Shown here piece after piece: positions 23,867-37,060 of a stretch of DNA of 64,000 nt. Below the pieces are notes generated by a model, which had not been told where the DNA came from, did not search any database, and was given only the letters and a program-made list of their open reading frames with translations. Numbering within the stretch: position 1 is the first letter of the stretch; the number at the start of each line of letters is the position of its first letter. The translations under genes were made by a program, and so were the position numbers. The stretch is from Xylocopa sonorina (lineage: Eukaryota > Arthropoda > Insecta > Hymenoptera > Apidae): assembly GCF_050948175.1 (NCBI RefSeq), contig NW_027490097.1:1612001-1676000 (forward strand). Reading direction: 5' to 3'.

Positions 23867-24636
23867 GTCCTGCAGGAAGACGTAGCCGCAGTCCATCACC
23901 TGAATGGGGTCTTTTCCAATTCCGGGAACAGGATCTGCTAGAACCTATGTATTACTTCTGAGCTAAGACATACATACCATATCATGACGCATATATAAGA
24001 ATTCCTAGATCTAAGTTACACTAAGTGAGATGCGTCCGGCCAGCGGCATGCGCCGCTAGCCCCACCACGAGCCGCGGGTCCCCACTCGCTGGACCGCGCG
24101 CTCTCCGCCTCGAGACGCGAGTCCCCCACTCGCGGGACCGCGATCTCCCTACCACGAGCGTCCGCGACCGTCGCGTCCCGCGAACCGAGGAGGTCAGAGA
24201 CGCGTCTCCAGAGCACACACTCTGACTCGAGATCACCCACCAAGGAGTCGAAAGCTCTAGTTCTAGATCGTTAGCCACCTCAATGTGGGGTTCAGGCATT
24301 GTATTTCTATTTCCATTTTAACTTAGTCTTAGACTTAGAATAATTCCAGTTCTTGTATACTTTAAACCTAGAATATATTTTATTTTTACTATTACTATAT
24401 CCAAGTACAAGTTCTTTTAGCAAGTCTACTATTTCCACATCCATTAATTTTATCAAGTGTTTATAATACTAGTTCTACATTTAACATTACATTTAACTAC
24501 GAATTCTTCCACGGGTTCCTCCATACAACTGGGGTTGACCTTCATCAAATTGAAGGAGTATAGAAATCGGCTTTGTGACGTTGAGACCGCCGCTTATCCT
24601 TCAGATCTTAGTCGAAAGTACAGAAAAACCTGGTGA

Positions 24637-24999
24637 ATGAATCGTGCTTCCGGTTTGCGAAGAACGCGACGTGCGAGTAGGAAGAATTTCATTCGATCAC
24701 TTGTGCGTGAATATTTGGAGGGCGTTCCGAGAACCCTCGTATACCAGCGACCTGCCTTCGCACCAGCCCAGACGCCGCTTTCCGAAGCCACCGTCGACGC
24801 TTCCGATCCAGACACCACGACGCATCACGCCGATTCTGCCACATTCAGCATCATCGCTGAATTCCAACCGCCGTCCTCCTCTTCGCTGGCGACTGATCGA
24901 GATTTCCGTAGCAGCCAACAGAATGAAATCCGCTACGATACCAGCGAAAGATCCCCCACGCCGTTTCTACGTACAAATCGAGAGAGAAGTCATCGAAAG
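24637..24999 (+). CDS. E4 Arg-rich frame, possible first exon
   Basis: ATG at 24,637 opens 121 codons with no stop up to CATCGAAAG|GTAGGG, donor GT at 25,000. The N-terminus has the family motif RRTRRASRKN and IRSLVREYLEG. The remainder is Pro-, Ser- and Thr-rich and lacks, in this frame, the LIP..D, PYAA.IP and DPRKQRYL blocks of the relatives, so it is either diverged or shifted. If unspliced the frame runs on to 25,119 (160 codons). No known domain is recognised, and expression is unproven. Confidence 0.4.
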
Positions 25000-27900
25000 G
25001 TAGGGTCATTCCTTATTATCCCGAGTGTTTTCGCTAGTGTCGTGTCAGCCGAAATTGTCGGACCCGGTCTTAACGCGTTCCCGCGGACCGAATTACCGAA
25101 AAATAGGCTCGTGTCGTAAAGCCTCCGGAGCAACGGAAAATAGTTTCACCGGACGTGATACCTCGTATTCACCTCAAAAGAATGTAAATGCGACACTTCC
25201 TTGCTGGGAAACAGCGTTTCCAGATATCTACGTATCGAAGCAATAAAGTTCTAATGCTTCTTAAAACGCGATATCGCGTTTCATTTCTATACCTCATGAT
25301 AAGATATAAGATTCGTTGCGAAGTGTTAAGTACTCCTCATCTACACTTCAAATGAATGTAAATGTGACACTTCCTTGCTATTAAATAGCGTTTGCAGATG
25401 CCTACGCATCGGAGCAATAGAGATCTAATGCTTTTTAAATCGCGATATCGCATCTCATTTCTATGTTTCATAATATTCATTGTGGAGTGTTATGTATACC
25501 TCGTATTCACTTCAAAAGAATGTAAATGCGACACTTCCATGCTAGGAAATAGCGTCTGCGGATGATTACGTATCGTAGCAATAGAGATCTATCGCTTCTT
25601 AAAACGTGATATCGCATCACATTTCTATTTTTCATGATAAGATATAATATTCATTGCGAAGTGTCATGTATACCTCGTATTCACTTCAAAAGAATGTAAA
25701 TGCGGCACTACCTTGCTAGGAAATAGCGTTTGCAGATGTCTACGTATCGAAGCAATAGATTTCTAATGCTTCTTAGAACGCAATATCGCGTCTCATTTCT
25801 ATGCCTCATGATAAGATATATGATTCGTTGCGAAGTGTTATGTACTCCTCGTCTACACTTCTAATGAATGTAAATGCGACACATCCTTGCTAGGAAATCG
25901 CGCTTCCAGATGTCTACGTATCGAAACAATAGAATTCTAATGCTTCTTATATCGAGATATCGCATCTCATTTCTGTGTTTCATGATAAGGTATAATATTC
26001 ATTGCGAAGTGTCATGTATACCTCGTATTTACTACAAAAGAATGTAAATGCGGCTCTACCTTGCTAGGAAATAGTGTTTGCAGATGTCTACGTATATTAG
26101 CAATAGAGTTCTAATGCTTCTCAAAACGCCATATAGCACCCCATTCCTATGTGTCATCATAAGATATAATATTCATTGCGAAGTGTCATGTATATCTCGT
26201 ATTCACTTCAAAAGAATGTAAATGCGACACTTCCTTGCTAGGAAATAACATTTGCAGATGTCTACGCATCGTAGCAATAGAATTCTAGTGCTTCTTAAAT
26301 CGCGATATCGCATCTCACTTCTACGTTTCGAGATAAGATATAATATTCAATGCGAAGTGTCATGTACACCTCGTATTCACTTCAAAAGAATGTAAATGCG
26401 ACACTTTCTTGTTAGGAAATAGCGTTTCCAGATGACCACGTATCGTAAGAATAGAGTTCTAATGCTTCTTAAAACGCGATATCGCATCTCACTGCTATGT
26501 TTCATGATAAGATGTAATCTTCATTATGGAGTGTTATGTATACCTCGTATTCACTTCAAAAGAATGTAAATGCGACCCTTCCATGCTAGGAACTAGCGTT
26601 TGCAGATGTCTACGTATCGTAGCAATAGAGTTCTAATGCTTCTTAAAACGAGATGTCGTATGCCATTTCTATGTTTCGTAATAAGATATAATATTCATTG
26701 CGTAATGTTACGCATACCTCGTATTCACTACAATGGAATGTAAGTGCGACATTTCCGTGCTAGGAAATAGAGTTTGCAGATGTCTACGCATATTAGCAGT
26801 AGAGTTCTAATGCTTCTCAAAACGCGATATAGCACCTCATTCCTATGTTCCATGATAAGATATAATATTCATTGCGAAGTGTCATGTATACCTCGTATTC
26901 ACTTCAAAAGAATGTAAATGCGACACTTCCCTGCTAGGAAATTGCGTTTGCAGATGTCACCGTATCGAGCAACTGATTTCTAACGCTTCTTCAAACGCGA
27001 TATCGCATTTCATTTCTATGTTTCATGACAAGATATAATATCCATTGTGGAGACGTAGGTACACCTCGTATTCACTTCAAATGAATGTAAATGCGACACT
27101 TCCTTGCTAGGGAGTAGCGTTTGCAGATGTCTACGTATCGAACCAATAGATTTCTAATGCTTCTTAAATCGCCATATCGCATCTCATTTCTATGTTTCAT
27201 GATAATATATAATATTCATTGCGAAGTGTCATGTATACCTCGCATACACTTAAAATGAATGTAAATGCGACACTTCCTTGCTAGGATATAGGGTTTGCAG
27301 ATGTCTACATATCGAAGCAATGGAGTTCTAATGCTTCTTAAATCGTCAAATCGCATCTCATATCTACGTTTCCTGATAAGATATAATATTCATTGCGAAG
27401 TGTCATGTATACTTCGTATTCCTTTCAAAAGAATGTAAGTGCGACACTTCCTTGCTAGGAAGTAGCGTTTGCAGATGTCTACGTATCGAAGAAGTAGTGT
27501 TCTTATGCTTCTTAAATCGCTATATCGCATCTCATTTCTATGTTTCATGAGAAGATATAATATTCATTGTGCAGTGTTATGTATATCTCGTCTACACTTC
27601 AAATGAATGTAAATGCGATACTTCCATGCTAGGAAATAGCGTTTGCAGATGTCTACGTATCGAAGCAATAGATTTCTAAAGCTTGCTAATTCGCGATATC
27701 GCATCTCATATCTATGTTTCATGATAATATATAATATTCAATGTGAAATGTCATGTATACCTCGCATACACTTCAAATGAATGTGAATGCGACAGTTCCT
27801 TGCTAGGAAATAGTGTTTGCAGATGTCTACGTATCGTGGCATTAGAGGTCTAATGCTTCTTAAAACTCGATATCGCTTCGTATTTCTATGTTTCATGATA

Positions 27901-30900
27901 AGATATAATATTCATTGTGCAGTGTTATGTATACTGCGTATTCACTTCTAAAGAATGTAAATGCGACACTTCCTTGCTAGGAAGTCGCGTTTGCAGATGT
28001 CTACGTATCGAAACAATAGATTTCTAAAGCTTGCTAATTCGCGATATCGCATCTCATATCTATGTTTCATGATAATACATAATATTCATTGCGAAGTTTC
28101 ATGTTTACCTCGCATACAATTCAAACGAATGTGAATGCGACAGTTCCTTGCTAGGAAATAGTGTTTGCAGATGTCTACGTATCGAAGCAATAGAGTTCTA
28201 ATGCTTCTTAAATCGCGATATCGCATCTCATTTCTATGTTTCATGATAAGATATAATATTCATTGCGAAGTGTCATGTATCCCTCGTATTCACTTCAATA
28301 GAATGTAAATGCGACTCTTCCTTGCTAGGAAATAGCGTTTCCACATGTCTACGTATCGAAACAATAGAGTTCTAATGCTTCTTGAAACGAGATGTCGCAT
28401 CTCATTTCTGTGTATCATCATGTGATATAATGTTCATTGCGAAGTGTCACTTATACCTCGCATACACATCAACTGAATGTAAATACGACACTTCCTTTCT
28501 AGGAAATGTCGCTTGCAGATGTCTACCTATCGAAGCAATGGAGTTCTAATGCTCCTTAAAACGCGATATCGTATCTCATTTCTACGTTTCATGATAAGAT
28601 ATAATATTCATTGCGAAGTGTCATGTATACCTCGTATTCACTTCAATAGCATGTAGATGCGACACTTCTTAGCTAGGACATAGCGTTGGCAGATGTCTAG
28701 GTATCGCAGCAATAGAGATCTTATGCTTCTTAAAACGCGATATCGCATTTCATCTATGTTTCGTTATAAGGTATAGTATTCAATGTGGAGTGTTATGTAT
28801 ACCTCGTATTCACTTCAAAGGAATGTAAATGCGACACTTCCTTGCTATTAAATGACGTTTGCAGATGTCACCGTATCGATGCAAAAGATATCTAATGCTT
28901 CTTAAATCGCGTTATCGCATCGTATTTCTATGTTTCGTGATAAGGTATAATATTCATTGTGGAGTGTTATGTATACCCCGTATTCACTTCAAAGGAATGT
29001 AAATGCGACACTTCCTTGCTATTAAATAGCGTTTGCAGATTCCTACGTATCGTAGCAATAGAGTTCTGATCCTTCTTAAAGGGAGATATCGCATCTCATT
29101 TCTATGTTTCATGATAAGATACAATATTCATTGCGAAGTGTCATGTATACATCGTATTCACTTCAAACGAATGTAGGTGCGACACTTCCTTGCTAGGAAA
29201 TGGCGTTGGCAGATGCCTACGAATCGAAGAAATAGAGTTCTAATGCTTCCCAAAACGCGATATCGCATCTCATTCCTATGTTGCATGATAAGATATAATA
29301 TTCATTGCGGAGTGTCATGTATACCTCGTATTAACTTCAAATGAATGTAAATGCGAAACTACCATGCTAGGAAATAGCGTTTCCAGATGTCTACGTATCG
29401 TAACGATAGAGTTCAAATGCTTCATAAATCGCGATATCGCATCTCATTTCTATGCTTCACGTTAAGATATAATATTCATTGCTAAGTATCATGTATACCT
29501 CGTATTCACTTCAAAAGTATGTAAATGCGACACTTCCTTGCTAGGTAATAGCGTTTCCAGATATCTACGTATCGTAGCAATTGAGATCTAATGCTACTCG
29601 AAACTCGATATCGCACCTCAATTCTAAGTTTCGTGTTAGTATATAATACTCATTGTGGAGTTGTTATGTATACCTCGTATTCGCCTCAAAAGAATGCAAT
29701 TGCGACACTTCCTTGCTAGGAAATAGCGTTTGCAGAAGTCTACGTATCGTAGCAAAAGAGATCTAATGATTTTTAAATCGCGATATCGCATCTCATTTCT
29801 ATGTTTCATGATAAGATATAATATTCATTGCGAAGTGTCATGTATACCTCGCATACACTTCAATTGAATGTAAATGCGACAGTTCCTTGCTAGGAAATTG
29901 CGTTTGCTGATGTCTACGTATCCAAGCAATAGATTTCTAATGCTTCTTAAAATGGGATATCGCATCTCATTTCTATGTTTCATGATAACATGTAATATTC
30001 GTTGCGATGTGTCATGTATACTTCGTATTCACTTCAAATGAATGTAAATGCGACACTACCTTGCTAGGAAATAGCGTTTCCAGGTATCTACGTATCGTAG
30101 CAATAGAGTACTAACGCTTCTTCAAACGCAAGATCGCAACACATTTCTATGTTTCGTGATAAGAAATAATATTCATTGCGAAGTGTCATGCATACCTCGT
30201 ATTCACATCAGAAGAATGTAAATGCGACACTTCCTTGCTGGGAAATAGTGTTTGCAGATATCTCCGTATCGAAGCAATAGTGCTCTAGTGATTCTTAAAT
30301 CGCGATATCGCATCTCATTTCTATGTTTCGTGATAAGATATAATATTCATTGCGAATTGTCATGCTTTCCTCGTATTCATTTCAAAAGAATGTAAATGCG
30401 ACATTTCCTTGCTAGGAAATAGCGTTTACAGATATTTACGTATCGTAGCAATAGAGTTCTAATGCTCCACAAAACACGACGTCGCATCTCATTTCTAAGT
30501 TTCATGATAATATATAATATTCATTGTGCAGTGTTATGTATACCTCGTATTCACTTCAAAAGAATGTAAATGCTACAATTCCTTGCTGGGAAATAGCGTT
30601 TGCAGATGTCTACGTATCGAAGCAATAGAAATATAATGATTCATAAATCGCTATGTCGCATCTCATTTTGATGTTTCATGATAAGATGTAATATTCATTG
30701 CGAATTGTCATGTATACCTGGTATTCCTTTCAAAAGAATGTAAGTGCGACACTTAATTGCTAGGAAATAGCGTTTGCCGATGTCTACGTATCCAAGCAAT
30801 AGAGTTCTAATGTATCTTAAATCGCATTATCACGTCTCATTCCTATGTTTCACGAAAAGATATAATATTCATTGTGCAGTGATATGTGTACCTCGCATTC

Positions 30901-33069
30901 GCTTCAAAATAATTTAAATGAGACACTTCCTTGCTAGGAAATAGCGTTTGCAGATGTCCACGTATCGTAGCAACAGTGTTTTAATTCTTCTCAAAACGCG
31001 ATATAGCATCTCATTTCTATGTCTCATTACAAGATATATAGTATTCATTGCGATGTGTCATGTATACCTCGCATTCACTTCATAAGAATGTAAATGCTAA
31101 TCTTCCTTGCAAGGAAGTTGCGTTTGCAGATGTCTACGTATCGAAGCAATAAAGTTCTTATCCTTGTTAAATCGCAATATCGCAGCTCATTCCTACGTTT
31201 CACGATAAGATATAATATTCATTGTGCAGTGATATGTATACCTCGCATTCACTTCAAAAGAATTTAAATGAGACACTTCCTTGCTAGGAAATAGCGTTTG
31301 CAGATGTCCACGTATCTTTGCAACAGTTTTCTAATACTTCTCAAAACGCGATATAGCATCTCATTTCTAGGTCTCACTATTAAGATATATAGTATTCATT
31401 GCGATGTGTCATGTATACCTCGCATTCACTTCATTAGAATGTAAATGCGAATCTTCCTTGCAAGGAAGTTGCGTTTCCAGATGTCTACGTATCGTAGCAA
31501 TAGAGTTCTAATGGTTTTTAAATTGCGATATCGCATCTCATTTCTATGTTTCATGATAAGGTATAATACTCACTGCGAAGTGTCATGTGTATCTCGTATT
31601 CACTTCATAAGAATGTAAATGCGACACTTCCTTGCTAGGAAATAGCGTCTGCTGATGACTACGTATCGTAGCAGTAGAGTTCTAATGCTTCATAATACGC
31701 GGTATCGCATCTCATTTCAACGTTTCATGATAAGATATAATATTCATGGTGCAGTGTTATGTATGCCACGTATTCACTTCTAAAGAATGTAAATGCGACC
31801 CTTCCCTTGCTAGGACGTAGCGTTTGCAGATGTCTACGTATCGAACCAATAGATTTCTAATGCTTCTTAATTCGCCATGTCGCACCTCTTTTCTATGTTT
31901 TCATGATAAGATATAATATTCATGGCGAAAGTGTCATGTATACCACGTAGTCCTTTCAAAAGAATGTAAATGCGACACTTCCTTGCTAGGAAGTAGCGTT
32001 TGCAGATGTCCTACGTATCGAAGCAATCGAGTTCTAATGCTTCTCAAATCGCGATATCGCATCTCATTTCTATGTTTCATGATAAGATACAATATTCATT
32101 GTGCAGTGTTATGTATATCTCGTCTGTACTTCAAATGAATGTAAATGCGACACTTCCTTGCTAGGAAGTAAGCGTTTGCAGATGTCTACGTATCGAAGCA
32201 ATAGAATTCTAATGCTTCTTAAATCGTCATATCGCATCTCATTTCCATGTGTCATGATAAGATATAATATTCATTGGCGAAGTGTCATGCTTACCACGTA
32301 TTCATTTCAAAAGAATGTAAATGCGTCACTTCCTTGCTAGGAAATAGTGTTTATAGATATCTACGTATCATACCAATAGTGTTCTAATGCTTTACAAGAC
32401 GCGAGGTCGCATCCCATTTCTGTGTTTCATGATTACATATAATATTCATTGTGCAGTGTTATGTACACCTCGTATTCACATCGGAAGAATGTAAATGCGA
32501 CGCTTCCTTGCTAGGAAATAGCGTTTGCAGATGTCTACGTATCGAAGCAATAGAGTTCAAATGCTTCTTAAAACGAGATATCGCATCTCATTTCTATGTT
32601 TCATGATAAGATATGATATGACTTGCGAAGTGTTATGCATTCCTCGTCTAAGATTCAAATGGATGTAAATGCTACACTTCCTTGCAAGGAAATAGCGTTT
32701 GCAGATTTCTACGTATCGTAGCAATGGCGTTCTAATGCTTCGTAAAACGCGATATCGCATCTCATTTCTACGTTTCATGACAAGGTATAGTATTCATTGC
32801 GAAGTGTTATGTATACCTATTATTCACTTCAAAAGAATGTAAATGCGACACTTCCATGCCAATAAATAGCGATTGCAGATGTCTACGTATCGTAGCAATA
32901 GATTTCTAACGCTTCTTAAAACGCGATATCGCATCTCATTTCTATGTTTCATGGAAAGATATAATATGATTTGCGAAGTGTTATGCATTCCTCGTCTACA
33001 CTTCAAATGAATGTAAATGCGACACTTCCTTGCTAGGAAATAGCGTCTGCAGATGTCTAGGTATCATAG

Positions 33070-35160
33070 CAATAGAGTTCTAATGCTTCTTAAAACGCGA
33101 TATCGCATCTCATTTCTATGTTTCATGGTAAGATATAATATGATTCGCGAAGTGTTATGTATTCATCGTCTACACTTCAAAGGAATGTAGATGCGACACT
33201 TCCTTGCAAGGAAATAGCGTTTGCAGATGTCTACGTATCGTAGCAATAGATTTCTAATGCTTCTTAAAACGCGATATCGCATCTCATTTCTATGTTTCAT
33301 GGTAAGATATAATATGATTCGCGAAGTGTCATGTATTCCTCGTCTACACTTCAAATGAATGCAAATGCGACACTTCCTTGCAGGGAAATAGCGTTTGCAG
33401 ATGTCTAGGTATCGTAGCAATAGAGTTCTAATGCTTCTTAAGACGCGATATCGCATCTCATTTCTATGTTTCATGGTAAGATATAATATTCATTGCGAAG
33501 TGTTATGCATTCCTCGTCTACGATTGAAATGGGCGTAAATGCGACACTTCCTTGCTAGGAAATAGCGTTTGCAGATGCCTACGTATCGTAGCAATAGGGT
33601 TCTAATGCTTCTTAAAACGCGATATCGCATCTCATTACTACGTTTCATGACAAGCTATAGTATTCATTGCGAAGTATTATGTATACCTATTATTCACTTC
33701 AAAAGAATGTAAATGCGACACTTCCTTGCAAGGGAATAGCGTTTGCAGATGTCTACGTATCGTAGCAATAGAGTTCTAATGCTTCTTAAAACGCGATATC
33801 GCATCTCATTACTATGTTGCATGATAAGATATAATATTCATTGTAAAGTGTTATGTATACCTCGTATTCACTTCAGAAGAATGTAAATGCGACACTTCCT
33901 TGCAAGGAAATAGCGTTTATAGATGTCTACGTATCGAAGCAACAGAGTTCAAATGCTTCTTAAAACGAAATATCGCATCTCATATCTATGTTTCATGATA
34001 AAATACAATATTCATTGCGAAGTGTTACGCATTCCTCGTCTACGATTCAAATGAATGTAAATGCGACTCTTCCTTGCTAGGAAATAGCGTTTGCAGATGT
34101 TTACGTATCGTAGGGATAGAGTTATAACGCTTCTTAAAACGTGATATCGCATCTCATTTCTATGTTTCATGGTAAGATATAATATGATTTGCGAAGTGTC
34201 ATGTATTCCTCGTCTACACTTCAAATGATTGTAAATGCGACACTTCCTTGCTAGGAAATAGCGTTTGCAGATGTCTACGTATCGTAGGGATAGAGTTCTA
34301 ATGCTTCTTAAAACGCGATATCGCATCTCATTTCTATGTTTCATGTTAAGATATAATATGATTTGCGAAATGTTATGTATTCCTCGTCTACACGTCAAAT
34401 GAATGTGAATGCGACACTTCCTTGCAAGGAAATAGCGCTTGCAGATGTCTACGTATCGAAGCAATAGAGTTCAAATGCTTCTTAAAACGAGATATTGCAT
34501 CTCATTACTATGTTTCATGGTATGATATAATATGATTTGCGAAGTGTCATGTATTCCTCGTCTACACTTCAAATGAATGTAAATGCGACACTTCCTTGCT
34601 AGGAAATAGCGTCTGTAGATGTCTAGGTATCATAGCAATAGAGTTCTAATGCTTCTGAAAACGCGATATCGCATCTCATTTCTATGTTTCATGGTAAGAT
34701 ATAATATGATTCGCGAAGTGTTATGTATTCCTCGTCTACACTTCAAAGGAATGTAGATGCGACACTTCCTTGCAAGGAAATAGCGTTTGCAGATGTCTAC
34801 GTATCGTAGCAATAGATTTCTAATGCTTCTTAAAACGCGATATCGCATGTCATTTCTATGTTTCATGGTAACATATAATATGATTTGCGAAGTGTCATGT
34901 ATTCCTCGTCTACACTTCAAATGAATGTAAATGCTACACTTCCTTGCTAGGAAATAGCGTCTGCAGATGTCTAGGTATCATAGCAATAGAGTTCTAATGC
35001 TTCTTAAAACGCGATATCGCATCTCATTTCTATGTTTCATGGTAAGATATAATATGATTCGCGAAGTGTTATGTATTCATCGTCTACACTTCAAAGGAAT
35101 GTAGATGCGACACTTCCTTGCAAGGAAATAGCGTTTGCAGATGTCTACGTATCGTAGCAA
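33070..35160 (-). repeat. 12-monomer higher-order repeat, copy 1 (2,088 bp)
   Basis: Private variants recur exactly 2,088 bp (12 x 174) later: TCATCGTCTACACTTCAAAG at 33,151 and 35,239, and the TATCGTAGGGATAG variant in both copies. Translated minus-strand frames of 103 codons (33,163-33,474 and 35,251-35,562) are identical. The exact edges are uncertain to about one monomer because the unit at 33,001-33,160 matches better 1,914 bp downstream. Confidence 0.9.
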
Positions 35161-37060
35161 TAGAGTTCTAATGCTTCTTAAAACGCGATATCGCATCTCA
35201 TTTCTATGTTTCATGGTAAGATATAATATGATTCGCGAAGTGTTATGTATTCATCGTCTACACTTCAAAGGAATGTAGATGCGACACTTCCTTGCAAGGA
35301 AATAGCGTTTGCAGATGTCTACGTATCGTAGCAATAGATTTCTAATGCTTCTTAAAACGCGATATCGCATCTCATTTCTATGTTTCATGGTAAGATATAA
35401 TATGATTCGCGAAGTGTCATGTATTCCTCGTCTACACTTCAAATGAATGCAAATGCGACACTTCCTTGCAGGGAAATAGCGTTTGCAGATGTCTAGGTAT
35501 CGTAGCAATAGAGTTCTAATGCTTCTTAAGACGCGATATCGCATCTCATTTCTATGTTTCATGGTAAGATATAATATTCATTGCGAAGTGTTATGCATTC
35601 CTCGTCTACGATTGAAATGGGCGTAAATGCGACACTTCCTTGCTAGGAAATAGCGTTTGCAGATGCCTACGTATCGTAGCAATAGGGTTCTAATGCTTCT
35701 TAAAACGCGATATCGCATCTCATTACTACGTTTCATGACAAGCTATAGTATTCATTGCGAAGTATTATGTATACCTATTATTCACTTCAAAAGAATGTAA
35801 ATGCGACACTTCCTTGCAAGGGAATAGCGTTTGCAGATGTCTACGTATCGTAGCAATAGAGTTCTAATGCTTCTTAAAACGCGATATCGCATCTCATTAC
35901 TATGTTGCATGATAAGATATAATATTCATTGTAAAGTGTTATGTATACCTCGTATTCACTTCAGAAGAATGTAAATGCGACACTTCCTTGCAAGGAAATA
36001 GCGTTTATAGATGTCTACGTATCGAAGCAACAGAGTTCAAATGCTTCTTAAAACGAAATATCGCATCTCATATCTATGTTTCATGATAAAATACAATATT
36101 CATTGCGAAGTGTTACGCATTCCTCGTCTACGATTCAAATGAATGTAAATGCGACTCTTCCTTGCTAGGAAATAGCGTTTGCAGATGTTTACGTATCGTA
36201 GGGATAGAGTTCTAACGCTTCTTAAAACGTGATATCGCATCTCATTTCTATGTTTCATGGTAAGATATAATATGATTTGCGAAGTGTCATGTATTCCTCG
36301 TCTACACTTCAAATGATTGTAAATGCGACACTTCCTTGCTAGGAAATAGCGTTTGCAGATGTCTACGTATCGTAGGGATAGAGTTCTAATGCTTCTTAAA
36401 ACGCGATATCGCATCTCATTTCTATGTTTCATGTTAAGATATAATATGATTTGCGAAATGTTATGTATTCCTCGTCTACACGTCAAATGAATGTGAATGC
36501 GACACTTCCTTGCAAGGAAATAGCGCTTGCAGATGTCTACGTATCGAAGCAATAGAGTTCAAATGCTTCTTAAAACGAGATATTGCATCTCATTACTATG
36601 TTTCATGGTATGATATAATATGATTTGCGAAGTGTCATGTATTCCTCGTCTACACTTCAAATGAATGTAAATGCGACACTTCCTTGCTAGGAAATAGCGT
36701 CTGTAGATGTCTAGGTATCATAGCAATAGAGTTCTAATGCTTCTGAAAACGCGATATCGCATCTCATTTCTATGTTTCATGGTAAGATATAATATGATTC
36801 GCGAAGTGTTATGTATTCCTCGTCTACACTTCAAAGGAATGTAGATGCGACACTTCCTTGCAAGGAAATAGCGTTTGCAGATGTCTACGTATCGTAGCAA
36901 TAGATTTCTAATGCTTCTTAAAACGCGATATCGCATGTCATTTCTATGTTTCATGGTAACATATAATATGATTTGCGAAGTGTCATGTATTCCTCGTCTA
37001 CACTTCAAATGAATGTAAATGCTACACTTCCTTGCTAGGAAATAGCGTCTGCAGATGTCT
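35161..37060 (-). repeat. 12-monomer higher-order repeat, copy 2
   Basis: Nearly base-identical to copy 1 over about 1.9 kb; I saw one difference near 34,121/36,209 (GTTATAACG against GTTCTAACG) and few others. The correspondence stops near 37,060, where the sequence becomes AATTGTTTTCTAATGC instead of AATAGAGTTCTAATGC. This is a recent duplication by unequal exchange. Confidence 0.9.

Larger units (their letters stand above)
23577..25158 (+). mobile_element. Element E4, 1.58 kb, at the array polarity switch
   Basis: It begins TGTGACGTCAGGCGTACCGCC and ends near CCGGACGTGA at 25,158. The satellite is forward on its left and reverse on its right, so the element sits exactly on the strand switch. 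It has the GC-rich block (24,020-24,240), an AT-rich block (24,300-24,500), one GAGACCGCCGCTTA motif (24,581-24,597) rather than two, the Arg-rich frame and a donor-like site. Its middle is more diverged than in the other copies. No target duplication could be seen, as expected if the flanks were rearranged. Confidence 0.7.
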
